53,167 nt of DNA from Acidimicrobiaceae bacterium. GTDB taxonomy: Bacteria; Actinomycetota; Acidimicrobiia; Acidimicrobiales; RAAP-2. The stretch covers positions 1 to 53,167 of the forward strand of contig DAHUYG010000068.1 of assembly GCA_027315315.1 (NCBI GenBank). Direction: 5' to 3'. Position 1 is the first letter of the stretch; the number at the start of each line of letters is the position of its first letter. Positions 1 to 8,602 of the stretch are shown here, in pieces. The translations under genes were made by a program, and so were the position numbers. The notes beneath the pieces are model-generated. The model saw only the letters and a list, made by a program, of their open reading frames with translations. It did not search any database and had not been told where the DNA came from.

Positions 1-40
1 GCCGGCCGGCGCGACCTGGCCGGGAACTATTGAGCGGTCC

Positions 41-1741
41 TCAGTCGCTGAGTGCGCCCGAGAGGCCGGCGGCTGCCCGCTCGAGCTCGGCGAGCTGCTG
101 GTCGACCATGCGGCGGTGGTCCTCCTGGTCCCCCTTGGCCGAAGAACGCCGCCACCGCCCGGTGAGCAGGAGCGCGGTCGGCAGGAACACCACCTGACCG
201 CCGACACACACCCACCACCAGTGCTCCCACTGGGGCGGGGCCGTCGCCCGGGCGTCAAGCACCTGCTGTCCGTGGGCCGACAGGTAGTTGCGATCGGCGG
301 TCGGGATCTTGCGTGCATCGAGCAGCTTGGCGACGGCCCCCGACGCCGAGACGTGGCTCTTCGCCTCGATCTCCTTCAGCGCCTTGCCGATCGCGGCCGC
401 GTCGTGCTGGTTCACCCGGAGCGCGGCGCGCGTCGCCGGGTCGATCTGCTGGAGGGTGGCCACCTCGGTCTTGTACCTGCTCTCGATGGCGAGCAGTTTC
501 GGTCCGTAGTCGACGACGGGGCTGACCGAGGTGACGACGTAGGGGATGACCAAGAACGCGATCGCCACCACGGCGCGCAGCACCCACCCCCAGACCGCGA
601 GACCGGTAGCGACGAGTGCCGGGTTCCTGCGCTCGAGCGTCTCGGTGAAGGCGGCCATCCACGGGGCATACGCGAAGCCGCGGCTCGCCGAGAGAATGGA
701 GATGAGCACGACGAAGGTGTCATAGCTCGTCTCGGGCCTCGTGGCCCGGCTGGCGAAGACGAGGGTCATCGCGATTGCGACGATCGTCCCGGCGACGATG
801 AAGGGTTTGCGCACCCCCACCCGGTCCGAGATCACGCCCACGACGACCACCGTGATCGCGTCGGCGGCCCAGAACCAGTTCCCGAGCCCGTTGGCCTGGG
901 ACTGGGTGAATCCGAAGACCGAGGTGAAGTAGATGACGAAGAAGCCGACCGCGGCGTAGTAGATGAGCAGGAAGAGGCTCACCCCGAGGGCGGGGATGAC
1001 GACGCTCGGGGTCACCATCTGGCGCCAGGGGCGCCGGAGGGCCGACTCGACGTCGAAGCCCCTCGCGCGCGCTTCGACCAGGACCCGCTCCCGGACAGAG
1101 ACCATGAGCTGATCGCGCAGCGAGGGCGAGAGCTCGCGCAGCCCAAGGAAGGCGACGACGAACACGCCGAGCCCGGCCAGGCCGGCGATGTGGAACTGGT
1201 CCTGCCAGGGGTGGAGGTGGGGAAGCGTGTTCGACGCGACCTCCGAGACAACGAGGCTCCCGAGCACCGGACCCATCGTCCAGATGCCCATCGCCCGGCC
1301 GCGCCCGAGCTGGGGTGAGAAATCTCGCACGAGTGCCGGCGTCGCCACGAGGACCATCCCCTCGATGCACCCGACGATCGAGACGAAGAAGGCGTACTCG
1401 GTGCGGCTGGTCGCGTTCGGGATCCCGAAGGCGGTGGTGAGGCTGGCGGCGAGCAGCCCGAAGACCACGAGGTTGGCCCGGCCCCAACGATCGGCCAGCC
1501 CGGCCAGCAGCGAGGACAGGGCGCCGGCAACGCTCGAGATGACGACGACCGTCAGGTAGTACCGGAACGACATCCCGAAGCACGCGAGGACCGAGGGCGA
1601 GACAGAGCCGCCGACGTACTGCTGGTAGTAGAGGATGATCGTCGCGAGGACGACGACGAGCAGGTAGCGGTAGCGGACCGAGACGTCCGGATAGTGCACG
1701 AGCTTTCGGTCCAAGACGCGCAGGCACATCCCCCCGCTCAC
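41..1741 (-). CDS. MFS transporter with large C-terminal extracytoplasmic loop
   Basis: Integral membrane protein of about 566 residues with roughly twelve hydrophobic segments and MFS-like loops such as ADRWGRAN after the third segment and SDRVGVRKP in the second half. A charged insertion of about 80 residues (around 425-505) lies between the last two membrane segments, which is long for the family. I chose the GTG at 1741 because it overlaps the TGA of the DinB-like gene (GTGA); ATG at 1729 is the alternative. The longer frame up to 1825 would run deep into that neighbour. The two genes are probably translated together. Substrate unknown; a small carboxylate or metabolite proton symporter is plausible but inferred only from the catabolic neighbourhood. 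Confidence 0.85.
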   Translation of the reverse strand: MSGGMCLRVLDRKLVHYPDVSVRYRYLLVVVLATIILYYQQYVGGSVSPSVLACFGMSFRYYLTVVVISSVAGALSSLLAGLADRWGRANLVVFGLLAASLTTAFGIPNATSRTEYAFFVSIVGCIEGMVLVATPALVRDFSPQLGRGRAMGIWTMGPVLGSLVVSEVASNTLPHLHPWQDQFHIAGLAGLGVFVVAFLGLRELSPSLRDQLMVSVRERVLVEARARGFDVESALRRPWRQMVTPSVVIPALGVSLFLLIYYAAVGFFVIYFTSVFGFTQSQANGLGNWFWAADAITVVVVGVISDRVGVRKPFIVAGTIVAIAMTLVFASRATRPETSYDTFVVLISILSASRGFAYAPWMAAFTETLERRNPALVATGLAVWGWVLRAVVAIAFLVIPYVVTSVSPVVDYGPKLLAIESRYKTEVATLQQIDPATRAALRVNQHDAAAIGKALKEIEAKSHVSASGAVAKLLDARKIPTADRNYLSAHGQQVLDARATAPPQWEHWWWVCVGGQVVFLPTALLLTGRWRRSSAKGDQEDHRRMVDQQLAELERAAAGLSGALSD

Positions 1742-2307
1742 GAGGTCATCCCGCCGAGGCCGACGAGGCCCCGGGCGAGCTCGATCTCTCCCATGTGCCG
1801 CAGTCCGTGCTGGTAGATCCAGCACTCGGCGGCATCGAGCAGGGTGATGCCCTCGTCTCCGGCGACCCGTGCGCTGTAGGTGCTGGCGATCTGGGGCGGG
1901 AACGGCCGCTGGATGACCACCCGGGTCAGCTCACCGGGGTCGAGGTCCGCCAGCCACCGTTCGACCCGGTCGAACACCTCGTGCAGGTACTCCTGGAAGG
2001 CCTCGTAATCCCCGATCCGTTGGTGCACCATCTCCTCGACGCTTCGGTGCTTGCCGTGGTCGGCGATCGCCGGGCGCACCCTGGCCTCCCACGCCTCGTT
2101 CCAGATCGGCGGCGTGCCGGTCATGAGCATGAAGGACGCGTCGATCATGTTCGCGATGTGGAAGAGGCTGAAGGCGATCGGCACCACGCCCTCGCGCTCG
2201 AAATGGTTGACCTGCTCGAGGTCCATCGTCGCGAGCGCGTCGGTGTAGAGCGAGTGCAGCGCCCTCATCCGGCGCTGCAAGGAGTCGAGTACGAGTGCAG
2301 AGGTCAT
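1738..2307 (-). CDS. DinB-like four-helix metal-binding protein
   Basis: Protein of 189 residues with the pattern of the DinB/YfiT-like superfamily: a His in an early helix (SLFHIANMID) and a later HxxxH-type pair (YQHGLRHMGE) that would bind a divalent metal. In actinobacteria many members are thiol-S-transferases that use mycothiol, but the cofactor cannot be read here. ATG at 2307 is preceded by GGGGAG three bases upstream; a TTG further upstream (2337) lacks this. It is the first gene of a two-gene unit with the MFS transporter and is divergent from the SRPBCC-sulfatase pair, with a 146-bp shared promoter region (2308-2453). Confidence 0.75.
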   Translation of the reverse strand: MTSALVLDSLQRRMRALHSLYTDALATMDLEQVNHFEREGVVPIAFSLFHIANMIDASFMLMTGTPPIWNEAWEARVRPAIADHGKHRSVEEMVHQRIGDYEAFQEYLHEVFDRVERWLADLDPGELTRVVIQRPFPPQIASTYSARVAGDEGITLLDAAECWIYQHGLRHMGEIELARGLVGLGGMTS

Positions 2308-2453
2308 GTGCTCCCCGAGCCTGGTCGGCGGCGACAAAGAGTCAAGTCAATCGGCTCTGTGGCGAGTCGTCAACTAGGGTTGCGGCGGGGCCGGACGCGG
2401 GATCGCACCCTCGCGCTGTGCCCGGAAACAGCCCGCCGGAACGGAGACCTCCA

Positions 2454-2855
2454 GTGCAGAAGAGAGCGACGATCCGGCACGAGATCGAGATCGCGCGGCC
2501 CGCTGACCAGGTGTGGGCGCTCGTCGGCGCCCCGGCCCGGATTCAGGAGTGGTTCCCGGGCATCACCGCGTCCGAGGTCCACGGGGACGAGCGATTCGTG
2601 ACCAACGCAGGCGGCAACCGGGTCCGCGAGCGAATCTTGGAACTGGACGACGAGCGTCGGCGCTTCCAGTACGAGCTGCTGCTGCCGGTCTGCACGTTTC
2701 ACCGGGGCACGGTCGAGGTCCGCGAGCTCGCAAAGGACCGGTGCTGCGTCCTCTACACGACCGAGGCCGAGCCGGCGGCCCTCGCCCTCGCCATCGGCGG
2801 CGCGGCGGGCGCGGCGCTCGACGGGCTGACCACGGTCTTTCCCGAAGGAGCCTGA
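2454..2855 (+). CDS. SRPBCC family protein (START/Bet v1-like fold)
   Basis: Protein of 133 residues. The opening (HEIEIARPADQVWALVGAPARIQEWFPGI) is the typical first strand and helices of polyketide-cyclase/SRPBCC proteins, which bind a hydrophobic ligand in a deep pocket. GTG at 2454 has GGAG seven bases upstream; the frame extends to 2295 but that part looks non-coding. The stop lies one base before the sulfatase ATG and GAAGGAG in its last codons serves as that gene's ribosome site, so the two are co-translated. The ligand is unknown; it may bind the sulfatase substrate or product (inference). Confidence 0.75.
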   Translation: MQKRATIRHEIEIARPADQVWALVGAPARIQEWFPGITASEVHGDERFVTNAGGNRVRERILELDDERRRFQYELLLPVCTFHRGTVEVRELAKDRCCVLYTTEAEPAALALAIGGAAGAALDGLTTVFPEGA

Positions 2856-2856
2856 G

Positions 2857-4401
2857 ATGGGCCGCAAGATCCTGTTCGTCACGACGGACCAGCAGCGCTA
2901 CGACACCCTGGGCTGCAACGGGGGGGCCCTCGCCCGCACCGCGATCATCGACGGTCTGGCCGGCGAGGGTATCCGCTACGAGCGCGCCCATCCCCAGTCG
3001 GTGGTGTGCATGCCCTCTCGCTCGACCATGCTCACCGGCCAGTACCCAAGGACGCACGGGGTGTGGATGAACGGCGTCCCGCTGCCGCTCGACGCCCCCT
3101 CGGTCGTCGAGGAGCTTCGCCGCAGCGGTTATCGCACGGCCCTCGTCGGCAAGGCCCACTTCGAGCCCTACCTCGACCCCTTCCTCCGGTTCCAGGAGAA
3201 CGCCCAAGGGACGATGGGCACGCGGCCCCCGGGCGGTGCGCACCGCGGGTTCGAGCACCTCGAGCTCGCCAACCACGGTGCCATCGGGTTCTTGCACTAT
3301 GCGCAGTGGCTCGCCCACGAGCACCCCGAGGCCGTCGGGTCCTTCTACCGGGCCCTCAACTCCTCGCTCGAGGTGAGCGCCGAAACCGGAGGGGACACCG
3401 GTGCACCCCAGGTCAAGGTCAACGAGATCGAACGATCGTGGTACCACACCGACTGGGTCGCCGACCGCACCATCGCCTGGCTCGACTCCCTCGGAGCGGA
3501 CGAGGACTGGTTCTGTTGGATGAGCTTCCCGGACCCGCACCACCCCTGGGACCCGCCCGAGTCCGAGATGGCCCGGATCGACTGGCGCGATGTCCCTCTG
3601 CCGGCGGGCTACCCGGAGCGGCCCGAGGACCGCGAGCGCACCCTCGAGGGCAAGCCTCGCCACTGGCGGATGTGGTACGACGGGCGCCTCGTCACCAACT
3701 ACGAGGCGCCGGCCGACTGGGTCCCGGCCACCATGACGGCCGATCAGGTCCGCGAGGTCAACGCCCGCAACGCCGTCGAGTGCGAGCTGATCGACGAGGC
3801 GCTCGGCCGGGTCCTGCGGCGCATCGCACAACGGGGGTGGTCCGACGACGTGGACATCGTCTTCACGACCGACCACGGCGAGCTGCAGGGGGACTTCGGC
3901 CTCCTCTTCAAGGGTCCTTACCATGTGGACGCACTGATGCGCCTCCCGCTCGTGTGGCGCCCGGCTCCCTCGGCCGGGGTCGGGGCGGGAGTCGTCACGG
4001 CCCCCGTCGGTCTGGTCGATCTCGCGCCGACCTTCTGCGAGATCGCCGGCATCAAGGTGCCGTCGTGGGTCCAGGGCAAGCACCTGCCCCTCGACGACGC
4101 GGACGCCAGAACGCGGGGCTTCGAACAGGTCTTCACCGAGTGGGACAGTGAGCTCTTCGGCGTCGAGGTGCATCTGCGCACGGTCTTCCGGGATGGGCTC
4201 GTCTGCACGACATACTCCCCGGGCACGGTCCACGACGGGTCCGAAGGCGAGCTGTACTCGAGCGCCGACGATCCGATCCAGGCCGTGAATCGCTGGGACG
4301 ACCCAGGGTGGCGGTCGCGCCGCGACGAGTTGCTCGGCGAGCTGCACGACCACCAACCGCCCCCCCACCGGCCGCGTCTGCGGCTCGAGGCGCCGGTCTG
4401 A
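2857..4401 (+). CDS. Type I sulfatase (formylglycine-dependent)
   Basis: Protein of 514 residues of the alkaline phosphatase/sulfatase superfamily. It shows the sulfatase signature C-M-P-S-R with Cys51 as the residue that would be converted to formylglycine, an N-terminal metal Asp (TTDQQ), and the TDHGE segment that supplies metal ligands in the C-terminal half. It should hydrolyse an organic sulfate ester, or possibly a phosphonate or phosphate ester. There is no signal peptide, so it probably acts in the cytoplasm. The SRPBCC gene ends one base upstream. The gene converges on the VOC gene with a 7-bp gap. A formylglycine-generating enzyme is needed and is not in the window. Confidence 0.88.
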   Translation: MGRKILFVTTDQQRYDTLGCNGGALARTAIIDGLAGEGIRYERAHPQSVVCMPSRSTMLTGQYPRTHGVWMNGVPLPLDAPSVVEELRRSGYRTALVGKAHFEPYLDPFLRFQENAQGTMGTRPPGGAHRGFEHLELANHGAIGFLHYAQWLAHEHPEAVGSFYRALNSSLEVSAETGGDTGAPQVKVNEIERSWYHTDWVADRTIAWLDSLGADEDWFCWMSFPDPHHPWDPPESEMARIDWRDVPLPAGYPERPEDRERTLEGKPRHWRMWYDGRLVTNYEAPADWVPATMTADQVREVNARNAVECELIDEALGRVLRRIAQRGWSDDVDIVFTTDHGELQGDFGLLFKGPYHVDALMRLPLVWRPAPSAGVGAGVVTAPVGLVDLAPTFCEIAGIKVPSWVQGKHLPLDDADARTRGFEQVFTEWDSELFGVEVHLRTVFRDGLVCTTYSPGTVHDGSEGELYSSADDPIQAVNRWDDPGWRSRRDELLGELHDHQPPPHRPRLRLEAPV

Positions 4402-4408
4402 TCGGGGA

Positions 4409-4795
4409 CTAGCCCCCGCTCCCGTAGGGCCGGGTGATGATCTCGAGCAGGTGGCCGTCGGGATCCTTGAAGTAGACCCCGCGACCCCCGTCGTTGTGGT
4501 TGATCTCCCCCGGTGCGCGCAGGCCGGGGTCGGCCCAGAAGTTCTGCCCCGCGCGGATTCTGGCGAAGGAGGCGTCGAACTCCTCCTCTGAGACCAAGAA
4601 GGCGTAGTGTTGTGACGCGATCTCTGTCGAGGGACCCACCTCGTGGTAGTCGAGGGAGAGGTCGTTTCCCATCTCCACCACCATGAACGGGCCCCACGGG
4701 TGCGCGTCGGGCAGCCCGAGGATCTCGGTGAGGTAGGCAGCCGAGGCGCGCTTGTCCCTGCACCAGACGATCGTGTGGTTGAGACGGGGCGCCAT
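4409..4795 (-). CDS. VOC/glyoxalase family protein
   Basis: Protein of 128 residues with the two paired beta-alpha-beta-beta-beta modules of the vicinal oxygen chelate fold. Probable metal ligands are His in LNHTIVW, His in ASQHYAFLV and Glu in GHLLEIITRPYG. The FKDPDGHLLEI ending is typical of glyoxalase/extradiol-dioxygenase-like proteins. ATG at 4795 follows AAAGGGG; the open frame reaches 4975 but the extra residues are unlike a coding region. It lies downstream of the Liv ABC genes on the same strand, separated by about 180 bp. The reaction cannot be stated; isomerase, lyase or dioxygenase roles are all possible. Confidence 0.75.
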   Translation of the reverse strand: MAPRLNHTIVWCRDKRASAAYLTEILGLPDAHPWGPFMVVEMGNDLSLDYHEVGPSTEIASQHYAFLVSEEEFDASFARIRAGQNFWADPGLRAPGEINHNDGGRGVYFKDPDGHLLEIITRPYGSGG

Positions 4796-4978
4796 GCCCC
4801 TTTCTACCGCCCGATGGCCCGCCGCGCTCAGCTGTCCACCACGTAGCGGACTCCCATCGCCACGTGGTCGTGATACTCCCGCGATCGCATCGGCGATTCC
4901 GGGGTCCGCGAGCCGCAGCATCCTCGGGCGCCGGCTCGGGACGGCCCCGGTGAACGTCCATCCGAGGGCGCTCACCGC

Positions 4979-5713
4979 TCAGGGGCGACGGGAGGTCACC
5001 CCGAGATAGCTCGCCTCGAGTTCGGTCGCATGGCTGGCGACTTCCGCTGCGCTTCCTGCCATCACGACCTCGCCCCGGTTGAGGACGTACACGAAGTCGG
5101 CAACCCGGAGAGCGGCGTCGACGTGCTGCTCGACCAGGACGACGGCGATGTCGCGCTCGCGCGCCAGCGAGCGGACCGTCGGGAGGAGGGTTTCGACGAT
5201 GACCGGGGCGAGACCGTGGCTCAACTCGTCGATGAGGAGGATGCGGCCGCCCGCCGAGATCGCACAAGCGAGCGCGAGCATCTGCTGCTCGCCCCCCGAC
5301 AGGAGGCCGGCCCGCCTCGAGCGCAACGGTCCCAGCGAGGGAAAGAGGTCGAACACCTCCTCGGCACGGCGACGGGCGCGTCGCGCCGTGTGCAACCGGA
5401 GGTTCTCGCTGACCGTCATCGAGTACACGAGCCCCCGGCCCTCGGGCACCAGGCTCAGGCCCAACCGCACGACCTGGTGGCAAGCCAGCCGGTTGACCGA
5501 CCGGCCCATCACGCGCACTTGTCCGGCGCTCGGATGGAGGTGCCCCGCGATGGTCATGAGCGTCGTCGTCTTTCCTGCGCCGTTGGCGCCGAGCAACGCC
5601 GTCACCGTCCCGAAGTCCGCCGTCATCGAGACCCCGTGGACGACCATCAGGCCCCCGTAGCCGACCGTCAGATCCTCGACAACGACCGCCGGCTCGGTGG
5701 GGGGGCGGTCCAC
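4979..5713 (-). CDS. livF: LivF-type ABC transporter ATPase
   Basis: Protein of 244 residues with Walker A GANGAGKT, signature LSGGEQQ, Walker B ILLIDE and an H-loop in VEQHVD. The VPEGRG segment after the Q-loop is typical of LivF, one of the two ATPases of branched-chain-amino-acid-type importers. GTG at 5713 is preceded by GGGGGAGGG seven bases upstream. It starts three bases after the stop of the permease-ATPase fusion, so it is the last gene of the transporter operon. In this catabolic setting the importer probably carries a hydrophobic or carboxylate growth substrate rather than amino acids (inference). Confidence 0.88.
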   Translation of the reverse strand: MDRPPTEPAVVVEDLTVGYGGLMVVHGVSMTADFGTVTALLGANGAGKTTTLMTIAGHLHPSAGQVRVMGRSVNRLACHQVVRLGLSLVPEGRGLVYSMTVSENLRLHTARRARRRAEEVFDLFPSLGPLRSRRAGLLSGGEQQMLALACAISAGGRILLIDELSHGLAPVIVETLLPTVRSLARERDIAVVLVEQHVDAALRVADFVYVLNRGEVVMAGSAAEVASHATELEASYLGVTSRRP

Positions 5714-5716
5714 CGT

Positions 5717-8578
5717 TCAACCCTCCCCCACAGTCGGCGCGTGATGCTGTACTCGACCGAGCGAGCTCGATGCCAGCTCACCGGCAACCCGGAACTCCTC
5801 ACCGAGATACGAGGCGATGACGTTGGGATCCTTGCGCACCTCCGACGGGGTGCCCTGCGCGATCAACGCACCGAAGCTGAGCACGTAGATGTAGTCGCAT
5901 ACCTCGGTGACCAGCCCGACATCGTGGTCGACGAGCAGCACGCCGATGTCGAACGAGCCGACCAACGATTTGAGCGCCCGGCCGAGGACCGAGGTCTCGC
6001 CCGTCGAGAGCCCCGCGGCCGGTTCGTCGGCGAGCAGGATCCGGGGCGTCCGCGCGAGGGCCCGCGCCAGGTTGACCAGCTTGCGCTGGCCGAGGCTCAG
6101 CTCAGAGGGGAACCGAGCGGCAACCGCCCCCAGGTCGAACCACTCGAGCCAGCGGGCCGCCGACACCTCAGAGCCCGAGGTCCGTGGCCACACGCAGTCC
6201 CGGAGCGCCGCCGGGAGCGAACCGTTTTCGCAGGCAACCTGGACATTCTCGAACACGCTCAGATCCTCGAAGAGCTCGGCCGATTGCCACGTCCGGGCGA
6301 GCCCGGTCAACGTCCGCCGGTGCGGCCCGAGCGGATCGATCCGCCGCCCAGCGAGGGAGACCGTGCCCTCGTAGGGGGTGAAGCCGCTCACCGCGTCGAT
6401 GAAGGTGGTCTTGCCGGCGCCGTTCGCGCCGATCAGTCCGACGATCTGACCCGAGGCCACCTTGAGCGTGACGTCGTCGACCGCGACGAGGCCGCCGTAG
6501 CGCACCGAAAGACCGCTCACCGCCAGGCTGGCCGACCGGGCGGGCGCATCGAGCTCGGCCCCGGGCTCGATCCAGGGGCCCTCGGGCAGCGACCCGAACT
6601 CGGAGGTGTCCAGCGCCACCAACTCGCGCACCGGCGGCCGGCCGAAGCGCGTCTTGGACAAGATGGTCCGCCAGCGACCGGCCAGACCCTCGGGGTTGAA
6701 GATCACGCTCAAGATGAGCCCGACCGCCGAGACCAAGAGATAGGCCTCGTTCGAAGCGGTGACGAAGCGGTTCACCACCACGTAGACGATCCCGAGCGTC
6801 ACATAGGTCGCCGACGTCAGTCCCCCGCCGACGCTGCTGATGCCACCGAGGTAGACAAACACCAACCACGAGATCCCGACCAGCGTGGTGAACGACTCGA
6901 CCGACACCGACCCGTAGCTGTACGCGATCAGCGTGCCGCCGAGGCCGGCCAGGAAGGCCGAGAGCCCGAAGCCGATGAGCTTGGTCGCCGTCACGCCCAC
7001 CCCCGCCGCTGCGCTGGCGCGCTCGTTCGAGCGCACCGCCAAAAATCGCCTGCCGGTGCCGCTCCGCATGAGATTGGTGACGGCCAGGCTGGCCAGACAG
7101 AGCACGACGAGGCACAGCAGCCCGAAGGGGAGACGGGCGATGTCGGAGCCCGAGCGGATCGAGAGGTCCACTCCGAACAACCGCGGCTCGACGACGGGGT
7201 TGCCCGATCCGCTGAACGTCGGGTTGGAGAAGAGGACCTGCTCGAAGGCGAAGGCCATCGCGATGGTGACGACTGCCAGGCGGATGCCTCGGATGCGCAA
7301 CGCCGGGAACCCCGCGATCACCCCGATGATGGCGGCAACGAGCGCTGCGAGCAGTGGCGCCCACGGGAATCCGATGCCGACCTCGGAGGTGAACTTGGAG
7401 AGCGCGAAGCCGCCGATGCCGGCGAAGGCCGCCTGGGCCAGCGATACCTGGCCCAGCAGACCGGTGAGAACGACGATGGAGAGGGCGACGAGGCCCATGG
7501 CCAACGTGATGATGAGGCCGAAGCGGATCGTGCCCCCGGTCGCCGCGAGCGCCACCACCCCGGCTCCCACGAGGAAGAGGACGATCCCGGGACGGATCCT
7601 CGGCCGGGGCACGCGCGGGAGACGGTCCGAGGCGGCGTCCTCCCTGCTCGGCAACCGCTTGCCGAGCAGGAACAGCGTGATCACGATCGCAAGGAACGGG
7701 ACGGCGTCCGAAACGCTCGTGCTCGCCCAGGAGGGCCACCAGGCCTTCGAGGACAAGAAGGTGATCTCGGCGTCGATCATGCCGAGGGCGAATCCGGCGA
7801 TCACCGTCGGCCCGACCGCAGTGAGCCGTCCCACGAGGGCGCAGGCCAGTGCGGGCACGACATAGAGCGTGTAACTCGTGGCGTTGAGGCCTGCAACGGG
7901 GGACGCCAGAACGACGAGGAATCCGATGATCCCTGATGCCGCCGCCCAGGCGATGCCGCCCAGCAGGTTTGGCGAGAAACCGGCGAGCGAAGCAGTCAGG
8001 TCGCTGTCGGCGGCTGCCCGCATACCGAGGCCGGTCCGGGCCGAGCGGAACCAGAGAGCCAACGCCACGGTCACGACGACGACGATGCCGGCGAGCCAGA
8101 ACACCTGAGCGGAGATGCCGAGCGTGCCGACCTGCACGACCGAGGAGGGCAGGATCGGGTTGACCACCTGGGGGTTATTGCCGAAGCGCTCCACGATCAG
8201 CGCCTGCATGGCCAGCATGACCCCGACCGAAGCGACGACCTTCGCCAGCACCGGTCCGTTGCGGATAGGACGGATGACCAGCAGGTAGACCACCAACCCG
8301 AGCGCGGCCCCATAGAAGCCGGCAATCAGGATCGACGGGACGACCGCGAGGCCCGAGCCAAACAGGTGGGCCGAGCCGGGGATTCCGATGACCGGAAACG
8401 CAAGGGTCCCCGAGGAGTGCAGGTCGTTGTAGACGTACGCGCTCCACGCGCCCATCGACCCCGCTGCGAAGTTGATGACTCCGGTGCCCTTGTAGGTGAC
8501 GACGAGGCCGAGACCGAGTGCGGCGAAGATGGACCCGGCCCCAAATCCCGTCAGCAGGAAGATGAGGCCGTCCTTCAC
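5717..8578 (-). CDS. Fused LivH-LivM-LivG importer protein
   Basis: One 953-residue chain contains three parts that are usually separate: a LivH-type permease (about 1-295), a LivM-type permease (about 315-640) and a LivG-type ATPase (about 685-930). The ATPase part has Walker A GANGAGKT, the LSLGQRK signature and Walker B ILLADEP. Both permease parts carry several strongly hydrophobic segments. Linkers of about 20-50 residues rich in Arg, Pro and acidic residues join the parts, and no stop or frameshift interrupts the chain. The separate LivF follows three bases later and the binding protein ends 24 bases upstream. Permease-ATPase fusions are known in actinobacteria; the second Liv system in this window (31787-36611) is unfused, which makes the contrast clear. 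Confidence 0.9.
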   Translation of the reverse strand: MKDGLIFLLTGFGAGSIFAALGLGLVVTYKGTGVINFAAGSMGAWSAYVYNDLHSSGTLAFPVIGIPGSAHLFGSGLAVVPSILIAGFYGAALGLVVYLLVIRPIRNGPVLAKVVASVGVMLAMQALIVERFGNNPQVVNPILPSSVVQVGTLGISAQVFWLAGIVVVVTVALALWFRSARTGLGMRAAADSDLTASLAGFSPNLLGGIAWAAASGIIGFLVVLASPVAGLNATSYTLYVVPALACALVGRLTAVGPTVIAGFALGMIDAEITFLSSKAWWPSWASTSVSDAVPFLAIVITLFLLGKRLPSREDAASDRLPRVPRPRIRPGIVLFLVGAGVVALAATGGTIRFGLIITLAMGLVALSIVVLTGLLGQVSLAQAAFAGIGGFALSKFTSEVGIGFPWAPLLAALVAAIIGVIAGFPALRIRGIRLAVVTIAMAFAFEQVLFSNPTFSGSGNPVVEPRLFGVDLSIRSGSDIARLPFGLLCLVVLCLASLAVTNLMRSGTGRRFLAVRSNERASAAAGVGVTATKLIGFGLSAFLAGLGGTLIAYSYGSVSVESFTTLVGISWLVFVYLGGISSVGGGLTSATYVTLGIVYVVVNRFVTASNEAYLLVSAVGLILSVIFNPEGLAGRWRTILSKTRFGRPPVRELVALDTSEFGSLPEGPWIEPGAELDAPARSASLAVSGLSVRYGGLVAVDDVTLKVASGQIVGLIGANGAGKTTFIDAVSGFTPYEGTVSLAGRRIDPLGPHRRTLTGLARTWQSAELFEDLSVFENVQVACENGSLPAALRDCVWPRTSGSEVSAARWLEWFDLGAVAARFPSELSLGQRKLVNLARALARTPRILLADEPAAGLSTGETSVLGRALKSLVGSFDIGVLLVDHDVGLVTEVCDYIYVLSFGALIAQGTPSEVRKDPNVIASYLGEEFRVAGELASSSLGRVQHHAPTVGEG

Positions 8579-8602
8579 CGCGGACCTCGGCCGAACGTCA
8601 CG

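Noticed and set aside
1-33. Possible C-terminal end of a plus-strand gene (frame 1, ending in TGA at 31-33)
   Set aside because: Only ten residues are available, too few to support a gene.
2370-2400. Short dyad CAAC-TAGG-GTTG in the DinB/SRPBCC intergenic region
   Set aside because: Only 4-bp arms and no second copy; too weak to call an operator.
5030-7936. Very long plus-strand open frame (968 codons) opposite the LivF and fused Liv genes
   Set aside because: Product is extremely rich in Arg, Asp, Glu, Gly and His without fold-like pattern, and the opposite strand encodes clear ABC proteins. It is an antisense shadow of high-GC coding sequence.
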